Assembly (NCBI RefSeq): GCF_022811925.1
Contig: NZ_CP065511.1
Location: forward strand, 1,047,501-1,111,500
Length of the DNA stretch: 64,000 nucleotides
Reading direction: 5' to 3'
Source: Cytobacillus oceanisediminis
GTDB lineage: Bacteria > Bacillota > Bacilli > Bacillales > Cytobacillaceae
Shown: piece by piece, positions 50,082-58,784 of the stretch
How positions within the stretch are numbered: the stretch's first letter is position 1
How the letters are laid out: every line of letters begins with the position of its first letter
Position numbers and translations under genes: made by a program
Notes under the pieces: model-generated
The model's database searches: none
What the model saw: only the letters and a program-made list of their open reading frames with translations
Told to the model about the DNA's origin: nothing

Positions 50082-51668
50082 ATGACGATCTTGCAGGACA
50101 AAATCTCAAGCCTCCTGGAAATTAATCGCAGTTTAACCCAGTCTCTTGAACTGGAGGAGATTCTAAAGAGGCTGGTACAAGCTGCCTTTGATTTAGTAGA
50201 CCATGCTGACACGACCATTCTTTACACATTAAAGGAAGATGGATTATTGCATTTTTCCAGCGGGGTTGGGGTGGAAACAGGCTTTATGAGCCAGCTGAAG
50301 TTTGAGCCTGGTGAATCCTTGACGGGGCAGGTTTTTCTGACTAAAAAGGGAGTAATTGCGTCAGGACATGAGTTCAGGGAGCATATGAGCCATATGACTG
50401 AGGCAAATTATCATTACTTTTTTAATGGCGTTTACCAGCGGGATGTGAAAAGCGGAATCGTCGTCCCATTGGTTTATAAGGAGAATTGCATCGGCGTGCT
50501 TGTGGTGGATAACTTCGACAGGGATGTACAGTTTACTGAAGCTGACTTTCAAGTGCTGGAGGTGGTGGCAGACCAGGCGGCTATTGCCATCATGAACTCG
50601 AAGCTTTACGAAGAAGTCAGGCGAAAAAATGAGGAGCTTAGCCAATCTCTTGATATTCACCGGAAATTCACGAAGATTCTGCTGGAGGGAAGGGGGACTT
50701 CGTATATCCTTGATACGATCAGTCATATTTTGAGTACCCCGGTAATCTTTGCAGAGTCAGCAGTTGAGCCATCCCATTCATTTCCGATCATAAATTCCAA
50801 CGAACTTTTCGGATATTTCCTTTTGAATGAGCCAATCGAGCGTTTGACCAATATCCAGAAGGCTGCTCTTGAACACGCTTCAACGGCTTTGTCACTGGAG
50901 TTTGTCAGGCAGAATACGCTTTTTGAAAAAGAGATGCATCTAAGGGAAGAGGCCTTTCATGATTTGATCAATGGCGGACGTCTGAATGCAAGGATTCTGG
51001 AAAAGTTCCGCATGAATGAGAAAAGCAGCATCGCCTGTATGATGGTGGAATGCAAGTCTGGTTTTCTATGGGATGCAGCCTCCATCCTTCAAAAAGAAAA
51101 GCTCATCCGATCGATTGAACAGATCATCATGAAATACTGTGAAACCTCGATCGTTTTTACGAAATCAAACCAAATCATTGCACTTCTGGTGAATGGCCGG
51201 AAAAAGTATGACCAGTCTCTGGCTGATGCTATTCAGAGAAAAGTGAACAGAGCTGTCATAGGTTTGGGCAGAGAGGTTGCTTTGACAGATATGACAGATA
51301 CTTATCAGGAAGCTGCCGAAGCTTTATCATTTGCTAAAAACCATCAGCACAAAACCTTTATCACTTATTCTGAGCTTGGTGCTGAAAGACTGTGGCTCAA
51401 CACCGACCGCAGCTTGCTGAATAAATTTGTCTCCGATAAAATTGGCTCTCTTTTAAAGATGGAGCCAGAATATTTGAAAACGATGCAAATCTTTCTGGCA
51501 CATAATCAAAGCCATAAACAAACAGCAGAAGAGATGCATATCCATCCCAATACCCTGGCATACCGGCTGAAAAAAATTGAGAGCGAACTGCAGCTTGATT
51601 TTTCCCGGAAAGAAGATTGGATTACAGTTGTCCTGGCCTTCCAGGTTTTCGACTTTTTAAACCCTTAA
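50082..51668 (+). CDS. GAF domain PucR/CdaR family transcriptional regulator
   Basis: A 528-residue regulator. An N-terminal GAF domain (about 15-180) is followed by a helix, a middle domain with a PucR-type GGDEF-like region (about 300-440), and a C-terminal helix-turn-helix (about 465-525: FLAHNQSHKQTAEEMHIHPNTLAYRLKKIE). PucR/CdaR proteins activate catabolic genes in response to a metabolite. It lies just before the aldehyde dehydrogenase gene; the palindrome AGAATATTCT in that promoter is a candidate target. Ribosome site AAAGGAG. Confidence 0.85.
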   Translation: MTILQDKISSLLEINRSLTQSLELEEILKRLVQAAFDLVDHADTTILYTLKEDGLLHFSSGVGVETGFMSQLKFEPGESLTGQVFLTKKGVIASGHEFREHMSHMTEANYHYFFNGVYQRDVKSGIVVPLVYKENCIGVLVVDNFDRDVQFTEADFQVLEVVADQAAIAIMNSKLYEEVRRKNEELSQSLDIHRKFTKILLEGRGTSYILDTISHILSTPVIFAESAVEPSHSFPIINSNELFGYFLLNEPIERLTNIQKAALEHASTALSLEFVRQNTLFEKEMHLREEAFHDLINGGRLNARILEKFRMNEKSSIACMMVECKSGFLWDAASILQKEKLIRSIEQIIMKYCETSIVFTKSNQIIALLVNGRKKYDQSLADAIQRKVNRAVIGLGREVALTDMTDTYQEAAEALSFAKNHQHKTFITYSELGAERLWLNTDRSLLNKFVSDKIGSLLKMEPEYLKTMQIFLAHNQSHKQTAEEMHIHPNTLAYRLKKIESELQLDFSRKEDWITVVLAFQVFDFLNP

Positions 51669-51715
51669 TTGGGGATTGCCACAAAGAAGGGAAGGAATAT
51701 TTGTCTATCGGCACG

Positions 51716-51744
51716 TGTACATAGAATATTCTAAATATTATAAT
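51716..51744 (+). promoter_or_regulatory. Promoter of the aldehyde dehydrogenase operon
   Basis: TGTACA (51716-51721) and TATAAT (51739-51744) are 17 bp apart. The palindrome AGAATATTCT (51723-51732) sits in the spacer and may be a regulator site. Confidence 0.6.
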
Positions 51745-51775
51745 AATCTCAACTTAAGCGATAAGGAGAGATTGA

Positions 51776-53272
51776 ATGAGTACAGAGGTTAATAGCCAGA
51801 AAACTGCGGTCAGGAATACTGGTGCAGAAACTTATTACAATTACATTGGCGGGGAATGGGTTCCTTCTGTGACAGGGGAAACGTATCCCAGCTTGAATCC
51901 TGCCCATACAGATGAGGTACTGGGTTACTTTCAGAAATCGAATGCGATTGATGTGCAAAAAGCAATCGAAAGTGCAAAGAGGGCTTTTCCCGAATGGAAA
52001 AATACATCTCCAATCAGCCGGGGGGACATCCTTTTTAAACTGATCTTTCTCATCCAGCAGGAAAAAGAGGAATTAGCAGAAATCATTACGAAGGAAGTCG
52101 GCAAAACGATCGAGGCAGCCCGAAAGGAGGTAGATGCAACGGTTCAGGCTCTGAAGCATTTCAGCGGCGAGGCTAACCGGATCTCAGGAGAAACCGTGCC
52201 TGCGATTGATCCGAAAACCTTTGCCTGCACGATTCAGGAGCCGCTGGGAGTGGTGGCCGTCGTTACGCCATTTAATTTTCCGCTCGGAATCGCCATCTAT
52301 AAAATTGCACCTTCCATGCTGGCGGGAAATACGATCATCTATAAGGCCGCAAGTGACACGTCTTTAATCGCAGTGAAGGTGGTCGAGCTGTTCGAAAAGG
52401 CTGGAATGCCAGCGGGCGTGCTGAATATGATCACGGGCCCGGGCTCTGTCGTGGGAGAAGAGCTTGGAACCAATCCGGAAATTAAGGCAGTCTCGTTTAC
52501 AGGCTCCTCTGATGTCGGCATCCATCTTGGCAAGCTCGTGACAGCCCATGGCGGAAAAATGCAGGCTGAAATGGGCGGGAAGAACGCGACGGTCATTCTG
52601 GAGGATGCCAATCTGGAAGATGCTGTCCAGAGTGTGGTCATCAGCGGATTTTATAATAACGGCCAAAGCTGTACGGGAACCAGCCGCGTGATTGTGCCCC
52701 GGTCCATTTCGCGAAATGTCATTGAGTTATTAGTTGAAAAAGCGAAGCAAGTAAAGGTCGGCAATGGGGTTCGGGAAGGATATGACAACGGCGCGGTTGC
52801 GAATAAGCATCAATTGAATACGTATCTCCATTATGTGAATAGCGCCATCGAAGAAGGAGCTGTGCTTGAATATGGCGGAAAGCAGCTGACAGATGGCGAT
52901 TTGGCGAATGGCTATTTCGTTGCTCCGACTGTTTTCAGTAAAGTTACAAAAGATTTTACAATCGCCCAGGAAGAGATTTTCGGTCCTGTTGTGGCTGTGA
53001 TGGAAGTGGATTCTTACGAAGAGGCGATTGAGCTTGCAAATGATACGGATTTTGGCTTGTCATCCGCCATTTTTACGAATGACCTTCAGAAGGCATTCGA
53101 TTTTGTCCGAAAAATTGAAACAGGGGTCACGCACGTAAATATCCCATCCAATCATTATGAAAACCAGCTCCCGTTTGGCGGCAAAAAGACATCCAGCATC
53201 GGGCCGCGTGAACAGGGCAGTACGGCATTGGATTTCTGGCTTGATACCAAAACAGTTTATATAAAACCTTAA
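51776..53272 (+). CDS. Aldehyde dehydrogenase family protein
   Basis: A 498-residue NAD(P)-dependent enzyme. VVAVVTPFNFPLGIA is at the cofactor site, EMGGKNATVI holds the general-base glutamate, FYNNGQSCTGTSR the catalytic cysteine, and EEIFGPVVAV follows. The best fit is the alpha-ketoglutaric semialdehyde dehydrogenase type (as in B. subtilis YcbD), from memory. It is the first gene of an operon with a hydroxyacid dehydrogenase and two membrane proteins (gaps 11, 26 and an overlap). The true aldehyde is unknown. Confidence 0.88.
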   Translation: MSTEVNSQKTAVRNTGAETYYNYIGGEWVPSVTGETYPSLNPAHTDEVLGYFQKSNAIDVQKAIESAKRAFPEWKNTSPISRGDILFKLIFLIQQEKEELAEIITKEVGKTIEAARKEVDATVQALKHFSGEANRISGETVPAIDPKTFACTIQEPLGVVAVVTPFNFPLGIAIYKIAPSMLAGNTIIYKAASDTSLIAVKVVELFEKAGMPAGVLNMITGPGSVVGEELGTNPEIKAVSFTGSSDVGIHLGKLVTAHGGKMQAEMGGKNATVILEDANLEDAVQSVVISGFYNNGQSCTGTSRVIVPRSISRNVIELLVEKAKQVKVGNGVREGYDNGAVANKHQLNTYLHYVNSAIEEGAVLEYGGKQLTDGDLANGYFVAPTVFSKVTKDFTIAQEEIFGPVVAVMEVDSYEEAIELANDTDFGLSSAIFTNDLQKAFDFVRKIETGVTHVNIPSNHYENQLPFGGKKTSSIGPREQGSTALDFWLDTKTVYIKP

Positions 53273-53283
53273 GGAGGGAGAGG

Positions 53284-54144
53284 ATGAAAAACATTGGCGT
53301 AATTGGCTGCGGGGCCATGGGAAAGGGCATTGTGAAAAATTTAATCAAAAGCGGGTATAAGGTGTATGCTTATGATCCAAGTCAGGATGCACTGGCGAAA
53401 TGCGAGGCGCTGGGGGCCATTCCCCAGCCTTCTCCATACGAGACAGCAAGACAGGCGGATCTAGTAATTTCTTCATTGCCTGGACCAAGTATTGTGAAGG
53501 ATGTTATGATGGGTGGAAGCGGAGTCTTTCCTGCTTTAAAGCCTCACAGTTTTGTGCTGGATATGAGCACCATAGACCCGAAAACAGCCCAGGAATTGAA
53601 TCAGGCTGCAAATGAGCAAGGCATCCATTTTTATGACTGTCCGTTAAGCGGGGGACCAAAGGGTGCTGATGCCGGTACGCTGACCATAATGGTTGGGGGA
53701 GACGATAGATATTTGCCGGACATTCGCCCGGTCCTGGAGAGCGTAGGAAAGGATATCTTTCTGCTCGGTCCTTCAGGATCAGGCCAGGTGGCAAAGCTGT
53801 GCCATAATATGCTGGTTGCACTAACGACTGCAGGCCTGGGGGAGGCTTTTGCAGTGGGGGAGAAAGCAGGTGTCAGCCGGTCTCAGCTGGCGGAAGTCAT
53901 TCAAAGCGGGTCTGCGCATAATCGCGTTCTGACCGTATTCGGTGAAAATATCCTTCAGCATACATACGAGAATGTGCTGTTCAGCCTGGAGCACATGAAT
54001 AAGGATATTCACTTATACAAAGAAACAGCCGAATTTTATAGCGAAGATTCTCCTTTGGGTCAGCTGGTGTGCGATATCTATGAAAAGGCGATGGAGCAAG
54101 GGAAGGGCAAGCTTGATTCTTCCGCCGTGTGCGGATCTATCTAG
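53284..54144 (+). CDS. NAD(P)-dependent beta-hydroxyacid dehydrogenase (tartronate semialdehyde reductase-like)
   Basis: A 286-residue enzyme of the HIBADH family. GVIGCGAMGKGIVKNLI is the dinucleotide motif, DCPLSGGPKGADAGTLTIMVGG (residues about 119-140) the substrate loop, and GSGQVAKLCHNMLVA carries the catalytic lysine. It could reduce tartronate semialdehyde or oxidise 3-hydroxyisobutyrate or glycerate. It follows the aldehyde dehydrogenase by 11 bp, so both likely act on one substrate series. Confidence 0.88.
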   Translation: MKNIGVIGCGAMGKGIVKNLIKSGYKVYAYDPSQDALAKCEALGAIPQPSPYETARQADLVISSLPGPSIVKDVMMGGSGVFPALKPHSFVLDMSTIDPKTAQELNQAANEQGIHFYDCPLSGGPKGADAGTLTIMVGGDDRYLPDIRPVLESVGKDIFLLGPSGSGQVAKLCHNMLVALTTAGLGEAFAVGEKAGVSRSQLAEVIQSGSAHNRVLTVFGENILQHTYENVLFSLEHMNKDIHLYKETAEFYSEDSPLGQLVCDIYEKAMEQGKGKLDSSAVCGSI

Positions 54145-54170
54145 AAATCTTTTAATCTAGGGGGGAAAAC

Positions 54171-54992
54171 ATGAAAAACGAAAAGACAGAAATTTTAAAA
54201 GATTGGCGCTTGCATGCCGTTGTGCTAGTTCTGGTTGCGGCCACCGAAGCGATTGGACAGATCAGCTTTAAAGTAGGCGCAGGGGTTATTCTGCTGCTGC
54301 CTATGCTCTATGCTTTTTTCCTGGGGCTGGGACTTTACTTCACTCCGCTTATTAAGGAAAAACAGGCTAAAAATGCAGAGCCCCTCATCGTGCTTGGGGT
54401 TACTCTTTTAATTGCGAAAATTGGAGTAACGATCGGGCCGCAAATCGAGGCAATCATTGCGGCGGGGCCATCTTTATTGCTGCAGGAACTTGGTAACTTG
54501 GGAACGATCTTATTTGCACTGCCAGTGGCCATTTTTCTTGGTTTTAAAAGAGAAGCCATTGGCATGACCCACTCGATTGGCCGGGAGCCGAACGTCGGGC
54601 TGATTATGAATAAATACGGATTTGATTCGCCAGAAGGCAGAGGAGTAATGGCTATTTATATTTTCGGTACTGTGTTTGGTGCTGCCTTCCTTGGATTGAT
54701 TTCCGGATTCCTGGCCACGATTACGCCGCTCCATCCGCTGTCGTTCGCGATGGCATCGGGGGTGGGAAGCGGCAGCATGATGGCGGCCGCCAGCGGATCG
54801 CTCGTCGCTGCCTTCCCTGAAATGGAGGCGCAGATTGTTGCCTTCGCAGGCGCCAGTAACCTGCTTTCACTTTCTACAGGGCTGTATGCCAGTATTTTCA
54901 TTGGATTGCCTCTTACTGAAAAGCTGTACAGCATCATGATGAAACGCAAAGAGAAAAAGGCTGCGGACAAAGGGGGAGATATCCATGCTTAA
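54171..54992 (+). CDS. DUF3100 family membrane protein
   Basis: A 273-residue protein with seven or eight helices matching DUF3100. The stretches TLLIAKIGVTIGPQI, IGREPNVGLIMNKYG and ASGVGSGSMMAAASGSL are the conserved parts. It overlaps the next gene by 8 bp, which encodes a 150-residue, four-helix protein; the pair looks like a two-part transporter. It sits in the aldehyde/hydroxyacid dehydrogenase operon, suggesting uptake or export of the operon substrate. No member has a settled function to my knowledge. Confidence 0.8.
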   Translation: MKNEKTEILKDWRLHAVVLVLVAATEAIGQISFKVGAGVILLLPMLYAFFLGLGLYFTPLIKEKQAKNAEPLIVLGVTLLIAKIGVTIGPQIEAIIAAGPSLLLQELGNLGTILFALPVAIFLGFKREAIGMTHSIGREPNVGLIMNKYGFDSPEGRGVMAIYIFGTVFGAAFLGLISGFLATITPLHPLSFAMASGVGSGSMMAAASGSLVAAFPEMEAQIVAFAGASNLLSLSTGLYASIFIGLPLTEKLYSIMMKRKEKKAADKGGDIHA

Positions 54993-55437
54993 AAATATAA
55001 CAGAGTGGTTCCTGATTTTAGGCATATTCGGTCTTTCAGCGCTAATCGGAAACTGGGTAGGCTACGATATCCTGCCGTCTGCAGCCATTCCGGGCATGCT
55101 TGTTTTAATTGTCATCAGTGTGCTGGGTCTGATTCTTGAAAAAGTGCTGCCAGGCAATATCCCGAGCGTCGGATATATCGGGATTATCGGAATCATCGTT
55201 TCCATTCCGGGAGTACCGGGATCTGAATATGTTGTCGAGTGGACAACTCAGGTCAATATCCTCGCTCTTGCTACGCCAATTCTGGCTTATGCAGGCATCT
55301 CGATCGGAAAAAACTGGGCTGACTTTTCCAAGCTGGGCTGGAGAAGCATTATTGTCGCAGTTTTCGTGTTCTTCGGAACTTTCATCGGATCTGCAGTAAT
55401 TGCCGAGATTATTTTACGAATGCAGGGGATTATTTAA
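54985..55437 (+). CDS. Small membrane protein paired with DUF3100
   Basis: A 150-residue protein with four predicted helices: ITEWFLILGIFGLSALIGNW, AAIPGMLVLIVISVLGLIL, IPSVGYIGIIGIIVSIP, and a C-terminal pair around ILAYAGISIGKNW and IIVAVFVFFGTFIGSA. It overlaps the DUF3100 gene and is likely its partner subunit. The two halves resemble inverted-topology organic-acid carriers, but this is only from helix pattern. A terminator ends the operon. Confidence 0.75.
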   Translation: MLKNITEWFLILGIFGLSALIGNWVGYDILPSAAIPGMLVLIVISVLGLILEKVLPGNIPSVGYIGIIGIIVSIPGVPGSEYVVEWTTQVNILALATPILAYAGISIGKNWADFSKLGWRSIIVAVFVFFGTFIGSAVIAEIILRMQGII

Positions 55438-55446
55438 TGATTTGCG

Positions 55447-55477
55447 GCCTGGCAGGTTGATATCTGCCGGGCTTTTT
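55447..55477 (+). terminator. Terminator of the DUF3100 operon
   Basis: GCCTGGCAG and CTGCCGGGC pair around 8 nt, followed by TTTTT. Array D starts about 40 bp later. Confidence 0.82.
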
Positions 55478-55509
55478 GCACTGCATCAGTCATTTTTTAG
55501 CACTGCCTC

Positions 55510-55650
55510 AAAATTTATCGGCCACTTTCACAGGTTTATCGGTCAGATTTAAAATATATCGGTTACTTTATTGATATATCGGTCAAAATTCCATTTTATC
55601 GGTCTGTTTTCCGAGATATCGGTCAAGTTTCCAATTTATCGGTCACTTCG
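55510..55650. repeat. Periodic array D: TATCGGTCA every 20 bp
   Basis: TATCGG begins at 55516, 55537, 55557, 55577, 55597, 55617 and 55637: one step of 21 and five of exactly 20 bp. The motif is TATCGGTCA or TATCGGCCA, often preceded by a further T or A; the 11 bases between are A+T-rich and unrelated. It belongs to the same family as arrays B and C. It lies between the DUF3100 operon terminator and the M20 hydrolase gene. Confidence 0.95.
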
Positions 55651-55720
55651 CGCAGAATCAACATTCTAGTAATCTCACAGTGTTAATAGTATCAAAAAAA
55701 ATTAAGAAAGAGTGAAACCC

Positions 55721-57004
55721 ATGAACCTTTATGAACAGTTAATAAAAGATTATGACCAAGAACTGACACACTCAGGTGTAAACGGCGAAAGATTGGCCTC
55801 AAGGCTTGATGAGCTTTCAAGAATAGGCCTCATGGAAAGCGGCGGGGTAACACGCCCAGGCTATTCTGCCGACGAGAAAGAAGCGAAAGAGCTAGTAATC
55901 AAGTGGATGAAAAACGCAGGACTTACCGTTACAGCAGATGGAGCAGGAAACGTTTTTGGAAGACTCGAAGGAAAAACAGAAGGTCCGGCAATCGCTTCCG
56001 GTTCCCATGTTGACAGTGTTCCAAATGGAGGGCATTTCGATGGGCCGTTAGGGGTTCTTTCAGCATTGGAAGTTGCGGAGTCATGGAAAGAAACAGGATA
56101 CATACCGGAGAAGCCGTATGAGGTTGTGATTTTTTCAGATGAAGAGGGTTCGAGATTCAAGAGCAGCTTAACAGGCAGCCGGGCATTTATGGGGCAGCTG
56201 AAGCCGGAAGAAATGGATAGCCTGCGGGATGAAAATGGCAAGTCGTTTCGGGAAGTATTGACCGAATATGGCAGCAGTGCGGAAGAGTGCTTAAAGGCAG
56301 GAAAAAACAGGCGTGAAATTGAAGCCTTTGTGGAAGTCCATATCGAGCAGGGGAAGGTGCTGGAAAGAGAGAATCAGCCAGTTGGAGTGGTAAAAGGCAT
56401 TGCAGGGCCAGCCTCGCTGGAGGTTACCTTTATAGGAGAAGCTGGACATGCAGGAAATACGCCGATGGCTGGACGAAAAGATCCGCTGGTGGCTGCCTCA
56501 TTGTTTGTAGCTGCCATTGAGAATTTTCCAAAGCAGGTCAGTGATACGGCCGTTACGACTGTCGGAAAGCTGAACGTACATCCAAATGGCTTTAATGTCA
56601 TCGCACAGGAAGTAATATTAACAGTGGATATCCGGGATATTTTTGAAGAAACCCGTGATCAGCTGCTTGATCAAATTAAGATCGAAGCGGTGAAAATAGC
56701 AGAGGAACGAAGTATTGACGTGCAAATGAACCTGAATGCCAAAATCAAACCTTTGCCAATTGATGAAAGCCTGCAGGCTGGTATAGCAGAATCCCTTGAG
56801 AAGTTCGATATTAAACCCGTTTACATCCCAAGCGGCGCCGGCCATGACACCATGATCGTCGGAACTGAAATGCCGGCCGCCATGCTGTTCGTCCGCAGCA
56901 GGGATGGCATCAGCCACAATCCGCGGGAATGGACGTCATTAAATGACTGTGTATATGGTGTACATGTTTTGAAAGATTTTGTTGAAGGGCTTATGAAAAA
57001 ATAG
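55721..57004 (+). CDS. M20 family Zn-dependent amidohydrolase (hydantoinase/carbamoylase type)
   Basis: A 427-residue enzyme. The metal-site pieces are SGSHVDSVPNGGHFDGPLGVL, SDEEGSRF and VHIEQGKVLE, with a dimerisation domain in the middle and GAGHDTMIV and SRDGISHNPREW near the end. This is the N-carbamoyl-L-amino-acid hydrolase or allantoate amidohydrolase subgroup. It would hydrolyse a carbamoyl or ureido compound. ATG 55721 is chosen over GTG 55712 because the ribosome site GAAAGAG then has proper spacing. A GNAT gene follows 17 bp later. Confidence 0.88.
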   Translation: MNLYEQLIKDYDQELTHSGVNGERLASRLDELSRIGLMESGGVTRPGYSADEKEAKELVIKWMKNAGLTVTADGAGNVFGRLEGKTEGPAIASGSHVDSVPNGGHFDGPLGVLSALEVAESWKETGYIPEKPYEVVIFSDEEGSRFKSSLTGSRAFMGQLKPEEMDSLRDENGKSFREVLTEYGSSAEECLKAGKNRREIEAFVEVHIEQGKVLERENQPVGVVKGIAGPASLEVTFIGEAGHAGNTPMAGRKDPLVAASLFVAAIENFPKQVSDTAVTTVGKLNVHPNGFNVIAQEVILTVDIRDIFEETRDQLLDQIKIEAVKIAEERSIDVQMNLNAKIKPLPIDESLQAGIAESLEKFDIKPVYIPSGAGHDTMIVGTEMPAAMLFVRSRDGISHNPREWTSLNDCVYGVHVLKDFVEGLMKK

Positions 57005-57021
57005 TAAAAGGGAGCAATCGC

Positions 57022-57519
57022 ATGATCATCCGCCACATAAAACCAGCAGACGCCCAGGCCCTGGCCGACTTGATCAAACAAGTAGAAAACGAATCAGACT
57101 ACATGCTTTTCGAGCCAGGTGAAAGAAAGACCTCAGCCGAGGCACAAAGAAAAAGAATAGAAGCTATACAAAAAGAAGACCAATCGACTATCATCATCTC
57201 GGAAAAAGATAATCAATTGGTCGGCTTCTTAATGGCCATTGGCGGTGCTGCACGGAGAAACCGGCACTCAGCCTATCTCGTTGCAGGCATCCTCAGCGAA
57301 CACAGAGGCCAGGGAATCGGCACAAAGCTGTTTGAAGAGCTTGACTGTTGGGCAAGTAAACACGATATCCACAGGCTGGAACTCACAGTAGTTATCCACA
57401 ATCAGGCCGGTGTCGCCCTCTACAAAAAGGCCGGCTTCCAAGTAGAAGGCACCAAGAAACATTCGCTTATGATAAACGGAGAATTTGTCGATGAATACTA
57501 TATGGGTAAGCTGTTATAA
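57022..57519 (+). CDS. GNAT family N-acetyltransferase
   Basis: A 165-residue acetyltransferase with the GNAT fold. LVAGILSEHRGQGIGTKLFEEL (about residues 89-110) is the acetyl-CoA motif A, and ELTVVIHNQAGVALYKKAGFQVEGTKK motif B. The closest relatives by feel are ribosomal-protein or small-molecule acetyltransferases, but the substrate is open. It is in one unit with the amidohydrolase; a terminator follows immediately. Confidence 0.85.
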   Translation: MIIRHIKPADAQALADLIKQVENESDYMLFEPGERKTSAEAQRKRIEAIQKEDQSTIIISEKDNQLVGFLMAIGGAARRNRHSAYLVAGILSEHRGQGIGTKLFEELDCWASKHDIHRLELTVVIHNQAGVALYKKAGFQVEGTKKHSLMINGEFVDEYYMGKLL

Positions 57520-57520
57520 A

Positions 57521-57560
57521 AGAAAGGCCATTTTCTGAACAGAGAAAATGGTCTTTCTTT
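57521..57560 (+). terminator. Terminator of the amidohydrolase-GNAT unit
   Basis: AGAAAG-CCATTTTCT pairs with AGAAAATGG-CTTTCT around a 6-nt loop, then TTTG. Confidence 0.85.
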
Positions 57561-57691
57561 GTTTGTAACTCTGCCAGGTAAAAACTCCTATTTTCACATT
57601 CGAAAACCCAGAAATATCAAAGGATGAGCCCATTTTATTTTCCGGAATAAAACAAAAAGTCTGAATTTTAATTGAATTCAAAACCTGTAAT

Positions 57692-57712
57692 CTTGTATAC
57701 TTGTAATACAAG
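57692..57712 (+). promoter_or_regulatory. GntR-type operator before the TRAP operon
   Basis: CTTGTAT (57692-57698) and ATACAAG (57706-57712) are perfect inverted arms 7 bp apart, about 43 bp before the TAXI gene start. The FadR-like GntR protein encoded in the operon is the likely binder. Just downstream, AAACGCTTACA resembles half of a CcpA cre site. Confidence 0.55.
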
Positions 57713-57754
57713 TTTGAAAAAACGCTTACATACTTACTAGAAAGGGAGGATTTT

Positions 57755-58771
57755 ATGATTCAGAAAAAGTGGAAGATTATCATATCGGTTCTGACACTTG
57801 TTTTTATTGCCATTGTTGGCGTGCGGACAGCGGCCGAGAACAAGGATAAAAAGTTCGTATCCGTTGCCACCGCTTCAACAGGAGGTACATATTACCCGAT
57901 TGGGGTTGGAATGGCCAATGTATGGAGCAGTCATTTAAAGGGTGAGAAAATCCAGGCGAGCGGCCAGTCTTCAGCCGGCTCCATTGAAAATATAGAACTG
58001 CTTCGTGAAGGGGAAGCACAGCTTGCCATTCTTCAGGGGTTAATTTCGTCCCAGGCCTATGCAGGAGATGGCTCCTTTGAAGGAAAGCGTTATGAGGATC
58101 TGCGCACGATCTCCATGCTCTGGCCAAATGTGGAGCATTTCGTGCTGATGAACAGTAAAATCAACAGTGGAACCATCGACGATATAAAAGGAACACAATT
58201 TTCTGTAGGGCCGCAGGCAAGCGGTACGGAGCAATCCACAGTTGTGATGATGGAAGGCCTTGATCTTACGAAAAAGGATATTTCTCCTGAGTATCTTGGC
58301 TACAGTGACACGGTTTCCGCGATGCGTGACGGGAGATTGGATGGAGGCTCGCTTCCTGCAGGAATCCCGATTTCCGCTGTAACAGATATGTATGCAAGTA
58401 ATGTCAAAGCATCGATTTTAGAAGTAACCGATGAACAGCTGGATGCCATTAATGCAGTATCTGACAGCTGGTACCGCTATGTGATTCCTGGAGGGACATA
58501 TCCTCGCATTGACGAAGATATCAACACCATTGCCCAGCCGAACCTTTTATCCACAACAAAAGAAATGGACGAAGAAACCATCTATATTTTAACCAAAACG
58601 CTCTATGAAAATCTGGATGAAATGTATGAGGTTCATAGCTCTGCCAAGGAAATGACACTGGAAACGGCCCTTGATGGCGTATCCGTGCCATTGCACGCCG
58701 GAGCCTACAGATATTTTAAAGAAGCAGGTCTTGATATACCTGAAAATCTAATTCCGCCGGAAGCGAAATAA
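57755..58771 (+). CDS. TRAP transporter substrate-binding protein, TAXI family
   Basis: A 338-residue extracellular binding protein with an N-terminal helix or uncleaved signal (KIIISVLTLVFIAIVGVRT) and no lipobox. TAXI features include VATASTGGTYYPIGVGMANVWS, the QSSAGSIENIELL loop and DIKGTQFSVGPQASGTEQ. It delivers a small organic acid to the membrane permease encoded next. Ribosome site AAGGGAGG. It opens an operon with a fused permease, a GntR regulator and glycolate oxidase subunits, so glycolate, lactate or a similar hydroxyacid is the probable substrate. Confidence 0.88.
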   Translation: MIQKKWKIIISVLTLVFIAIVGVRTAAENKDKKFVSVATASTGGTYYPIGVGMANVWSSHLKGEKIQASGQSSAGSIENIELLREGEAQLAILQGLISSQAYAGDGSFEGKRYEDLRTISMLWPNVEHFVLMNSKINSGTIDDIKGTQFSVGPQASGTEQSTVVMMEGLDLTKKDISPEYLGYSDTVSAMRDGRLDGGSLPAGIPISAVTDMYASNVKASILEVTDEQLDAINAVSDSWYRYVIPGGTYPRIDEDINTIAQPNLLSTTKEMDEETIYILTKTLYENLDEMYEVHSSAKEMTLETALDGVSVPLHAGAYRYFKEAGLDIPENLIPPEAK

Positions 58772-58784
58772 AGGAGGGAAAACC

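Noticed and set aside
55510..55650. TATCGGTCA motifs with variable bases between, CRISPR-like
   Set aside because: Repeats of 8-9 bp and spacers of 11-12 bp are far too short for CRISPR.
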